From Saccoglossus kowalevskii (Eukaryota > Hemichordata > Enteropneusta > Harrimaniidae): 64,000 nucleotides of DNA. This document shows, one piece after another, positions 61,442 through 64,000 of the stretch (the first letter of the stretch is position 1; every line of letters starts with the position of its first letter). Made by a program: the position numbers and the translations under genes. Below the pieces are notes generated by a model. The model worked only from the letters and a program-made list of their open reading frames with translations. It searched no databases and was not told the DNA's origin. Where the stretch lies: NCBI RefSeq assembly GCF_000003605.2, contig NW_003109081.1, positions 349,563 to 413,562 of the forward strand, given 5' to 3'.

Positions 61442-64000
61442 TCACCAAATCTGTAGACAATTTAAGCACGCGCAACTCTAGATGGCAACATCAAAATGAA
61501 AAAAACACAGGATAAATAGCCCGGTTGTAGAATAAACTGTGTCTGTGTGACTCTTTCCATGCCAGACAAAATAATAAAATAATCATCCTATGCACATATT
61601 TGAATATAAATAAGTTTGAATATAATATAAATAAAAAGAATAAAGTATAAACTAAAAGTAAATAAATATTTAACTGACGAATCAGACAGTGGTATATGTA
61701 GTAAATTAGTTCATTAGCGGTTTGATAAACCAATAGTGAAATGCTAGCGTGAACAAACGAAAAAAAAAAACTATAAAGGCCATTAGCGTAGTATAAAAAG
61801 TATATAAATCCATAAATTATTTTTGTCGATTAACCGTCATGAAAAAACAATACCTTATTGATATTAAAACATAATAATGCATCGATGTAACTAAAAGTCT
61901 CCAATTTTCGTTCTACGTCGTGGAATGGAAATAAGGAATGTTATAATATAGATGTACTCGAGTACATGGCTAGTACATGCTGGTAACAAGAATAATAAAA
62001 CTAAGTTTATATGTGTCTGCAATGCAGTGCCTGTTGATGAATGCATTGATCACAGTTGCATAAACGAATAGAAAAAAAACACTATAAATATCATTCTGAA
62101 TATTGCTATTCAGTCAGCGCCGCGCTATCAATGGACACCAAGACAGCCGAATATAGTCCGTTTCTGTTCAATCATTGAACACAGTTGAAACGATCACAAA
62201 CGCACATTGATAATTTTCATGCAAAATATTTGCCGGTTATCCAACTCCTTGGAAGGACAAAAACTATAGAACGCAGTGCATTTTCTGAAAATCTTTACTG
62301 GATTGTATTTTTTTCCTTTCACTACATTTGTGCTTCAAATTTAGTTTTGCCGTTGAATTACTTGAAACATTTTATATATCATGTTTTGTAATAGACGATA
62401 CTCGTCTGTTGATGTATATGTCTGAGTATTTCGTGTCGACGAATTCAACTTCTAACGATTCATGCAAATGCGAATATGCTTAATATATATCGGCCTGATT
62501 GTTCAAACAGGTATAGGATGCGTGTGGAATTCTTAAAAAGTTTGACGAGCTAAATTTCCCAAATAGATTAATAATACTCTACTATCTTAATATCTACTGA
62601 TCCAGGAACGAGCAAATTTCTAATTCCCGGTGTTTTGTCAAATACCGTATAATTTCATGGTGATCAATATAAATTACTGTTGTTTGAGACGACTTAATAT
62701 CAGAATTTCACGGGCTTAAATTTTGAATAATAATCACTTCCTGTATTATTCACATGACTGAGAATCTATGACACTGTAAAAACATGCAGTGTTATCGCAT
62801 TATGTGCCTAAGCACACTATCTATGTGCCTGGAATAAATGCATACAAATTAATTGGACGAAATCCTTATCTAGTTCAAATAAAATAATAATATTTCATAT
62901 TGATGATACACGTTTGTGTGTAAATAGTATGTAAAAATCTACGACGTACGTTATGTTGTGAATTTCACAAACTATCGAAATCTTTCATATTATATGCGGT
63001 AATAAAAAGCCCCGTGTAACTTTCCCGATCATCACTGTAAAACAACTATCTAATCTATTTGTTATTTTAATTGGGTCGATGCATCCTGAATAATTGAATA
63101 CGCTTGGCGTGACTAAGACCAGGTTGTCAGAAAACTGTAATTAAAGGGAGATAGGTAATTTTGTTAATGTATCATATTAATATGATAAATAGTTTTCTTT
63201 TAAAGAAGTATACCTGAATTTTAAATAATATATACATAACATTATTCCAAATAAAGTACTGAAGGAATATCTGTCACATCTAGTCATTGTAACATAATTA
63301 CATAAAAGACTAGCGATTTGGTTTGTCATACTTTCAATAATGTGCGCGTATTTGTTAATTAATCTGTTTTGAAGTGCACGTAAGTAAATCTTCCGATTTT
63401 ACAGAGAGAAATTAAAGTCTGCATTTATTAAAACATCCGCTTTGCCACCACATCCAATTGTCAGTGGATTTACTTAACATACATTCATTCTTGCGATTCG
63501 CTTTGTGTTGACCAAGAACGGTAATCTTCTCCTCCGCCGGTTTTACGGTGTTAGAAATAAAGGATTGCATCAATTTGTTGAGAGGAAATTAAAGTGGCGT
63601 ATGCCAGCTTATCTCAATCACTCAATGAGTCAAACTGATTTGTCCCACGATGTACTAAATCCCGTTTCAGTCATCACTTGATTTAGCTGGGTCATGTATT
63701 AATGCCATGCTCATTTCAGGTGGTTTATTTGACAAATTTACGCAAAAAAGCGAATGCAAATGTTTTTACAAGCATCAATCGTACTACCTTGTGTGGCAAA
63801 TACGCAAACTAGATCTACAATTGTGTTTCTTTCAGAAGAAAAAAACTTCAAATTGTGTTACCAATACTTAATTTTACTTACTTAATGTTGTATGTAAAAG
63901 CCAACATATTCTTATAAATTATGTTTTGTTTTGTTTTCACGTAAGGGATACCAACCTTAAAGGTTTTACTGAAAACGTCATGAAGGGTGACTATCGACCC

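Larger units (their letters stand above)
48965..64000. other. 15-kb gene-free tract to the window end
   Basis: No exon could be supported on either strand. Open frames of 60-90 codons lack motifs, signal peptides with processing sites, or matching splice sites. Repeats within it are listed separately. GC-richer patches occur at about 52900-53030, 58750-58920, 59510-59690 and 60290-60960 without recognisable content; they are candidates for regulatory sequence or short exons that need transcript evidence. Confidence 0.5.

Noticed and set aside
1-64000. CRISPR arrays, bacterial operons, rRNA or tRNA genes
   Set aside because: No regularly spaced short repeats, no ribosome-binding architecture, and no cloverleaf with a convincing T-arm and acceptor stem were seen; GTTCGAATCC at about 9296 lacks matching stems.

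Overview
This is AT-rich metazoan nuclear DNA from a draft assembly. It has one run of undetermined bases, GT-AG introns of up to several kilobases, many decayed dispersed repeats and low gene density. The repeat types and the peptide-signalling genes suit a non-vertebrate animal, perhaps a marine invertebrate, but nothing here fixes the phylum. Only two protein-coding loci can be supported.

Layout. Positions 131-2577 form a decayed terminal-inverted-repeat (TIR) DNA transposon with a second TIR element nested in it (444-1992), which contains the assembly gap. After about 2.4 kb of gene-free DNA and a putative promoter zone (4995-5418) comes gene 1 on the + strand. It is a rhodopsin-class, peptide-type G protein-coupled receptor in four coding exons (5419-5928, 11508-11918, 13116-13334, 14298-14588), all joined in phase 0, giving a 476-residue model. 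Its 5.6-kb first intron carries a CpG-rich patch with a TATA-like box, a hairpin flanked by direct repeats, and a three-copy 67-bp tandem repeat.

From 14.6 to 40.3 kb there is no supportable gene. This stretch holds two copies of a TTAA-flanked MITE (14942-15085, 36473-36628), a large compound tetranucleotide microsatellite (25351-25625), two diverged copies of a 0.5-0.65-kb repeat (35314-35960, 39262-39785), and a second, shorter copy of the first transposon family (37397-38085) with a G/C-tract-rich insert.

Gene 2 is on the - strand at 40502-40831. It encodes a 109-residue secreted prepropeptide: signal peptide, acidic pro-region, dibasic site, then a very basic six-cysteine domain with spacing C-x2-C-x3-C-x4-C-x3-C-x3-C. 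A splice acceptor lies 4 nt before its ATG and an AATAAA signal about 190 nt after its stop. I recognise no family for it and consider it the most interesting locus here. From 40.8 to 64 kb I see no coding gene, but there is a pre-miRNA-like hairpin (48895-48964), more dispersed repeat copies and several GC-richer patches.

How the genes might work together: a secreted peptide precursor and a peptide-type receptor share the window about 26 kb apart in opposite orientation. Nothing in the sequence shows that they are a ligand-receptor pair. Splice models and family calls come from reading the sequence by eye; no database search or folding program was run.
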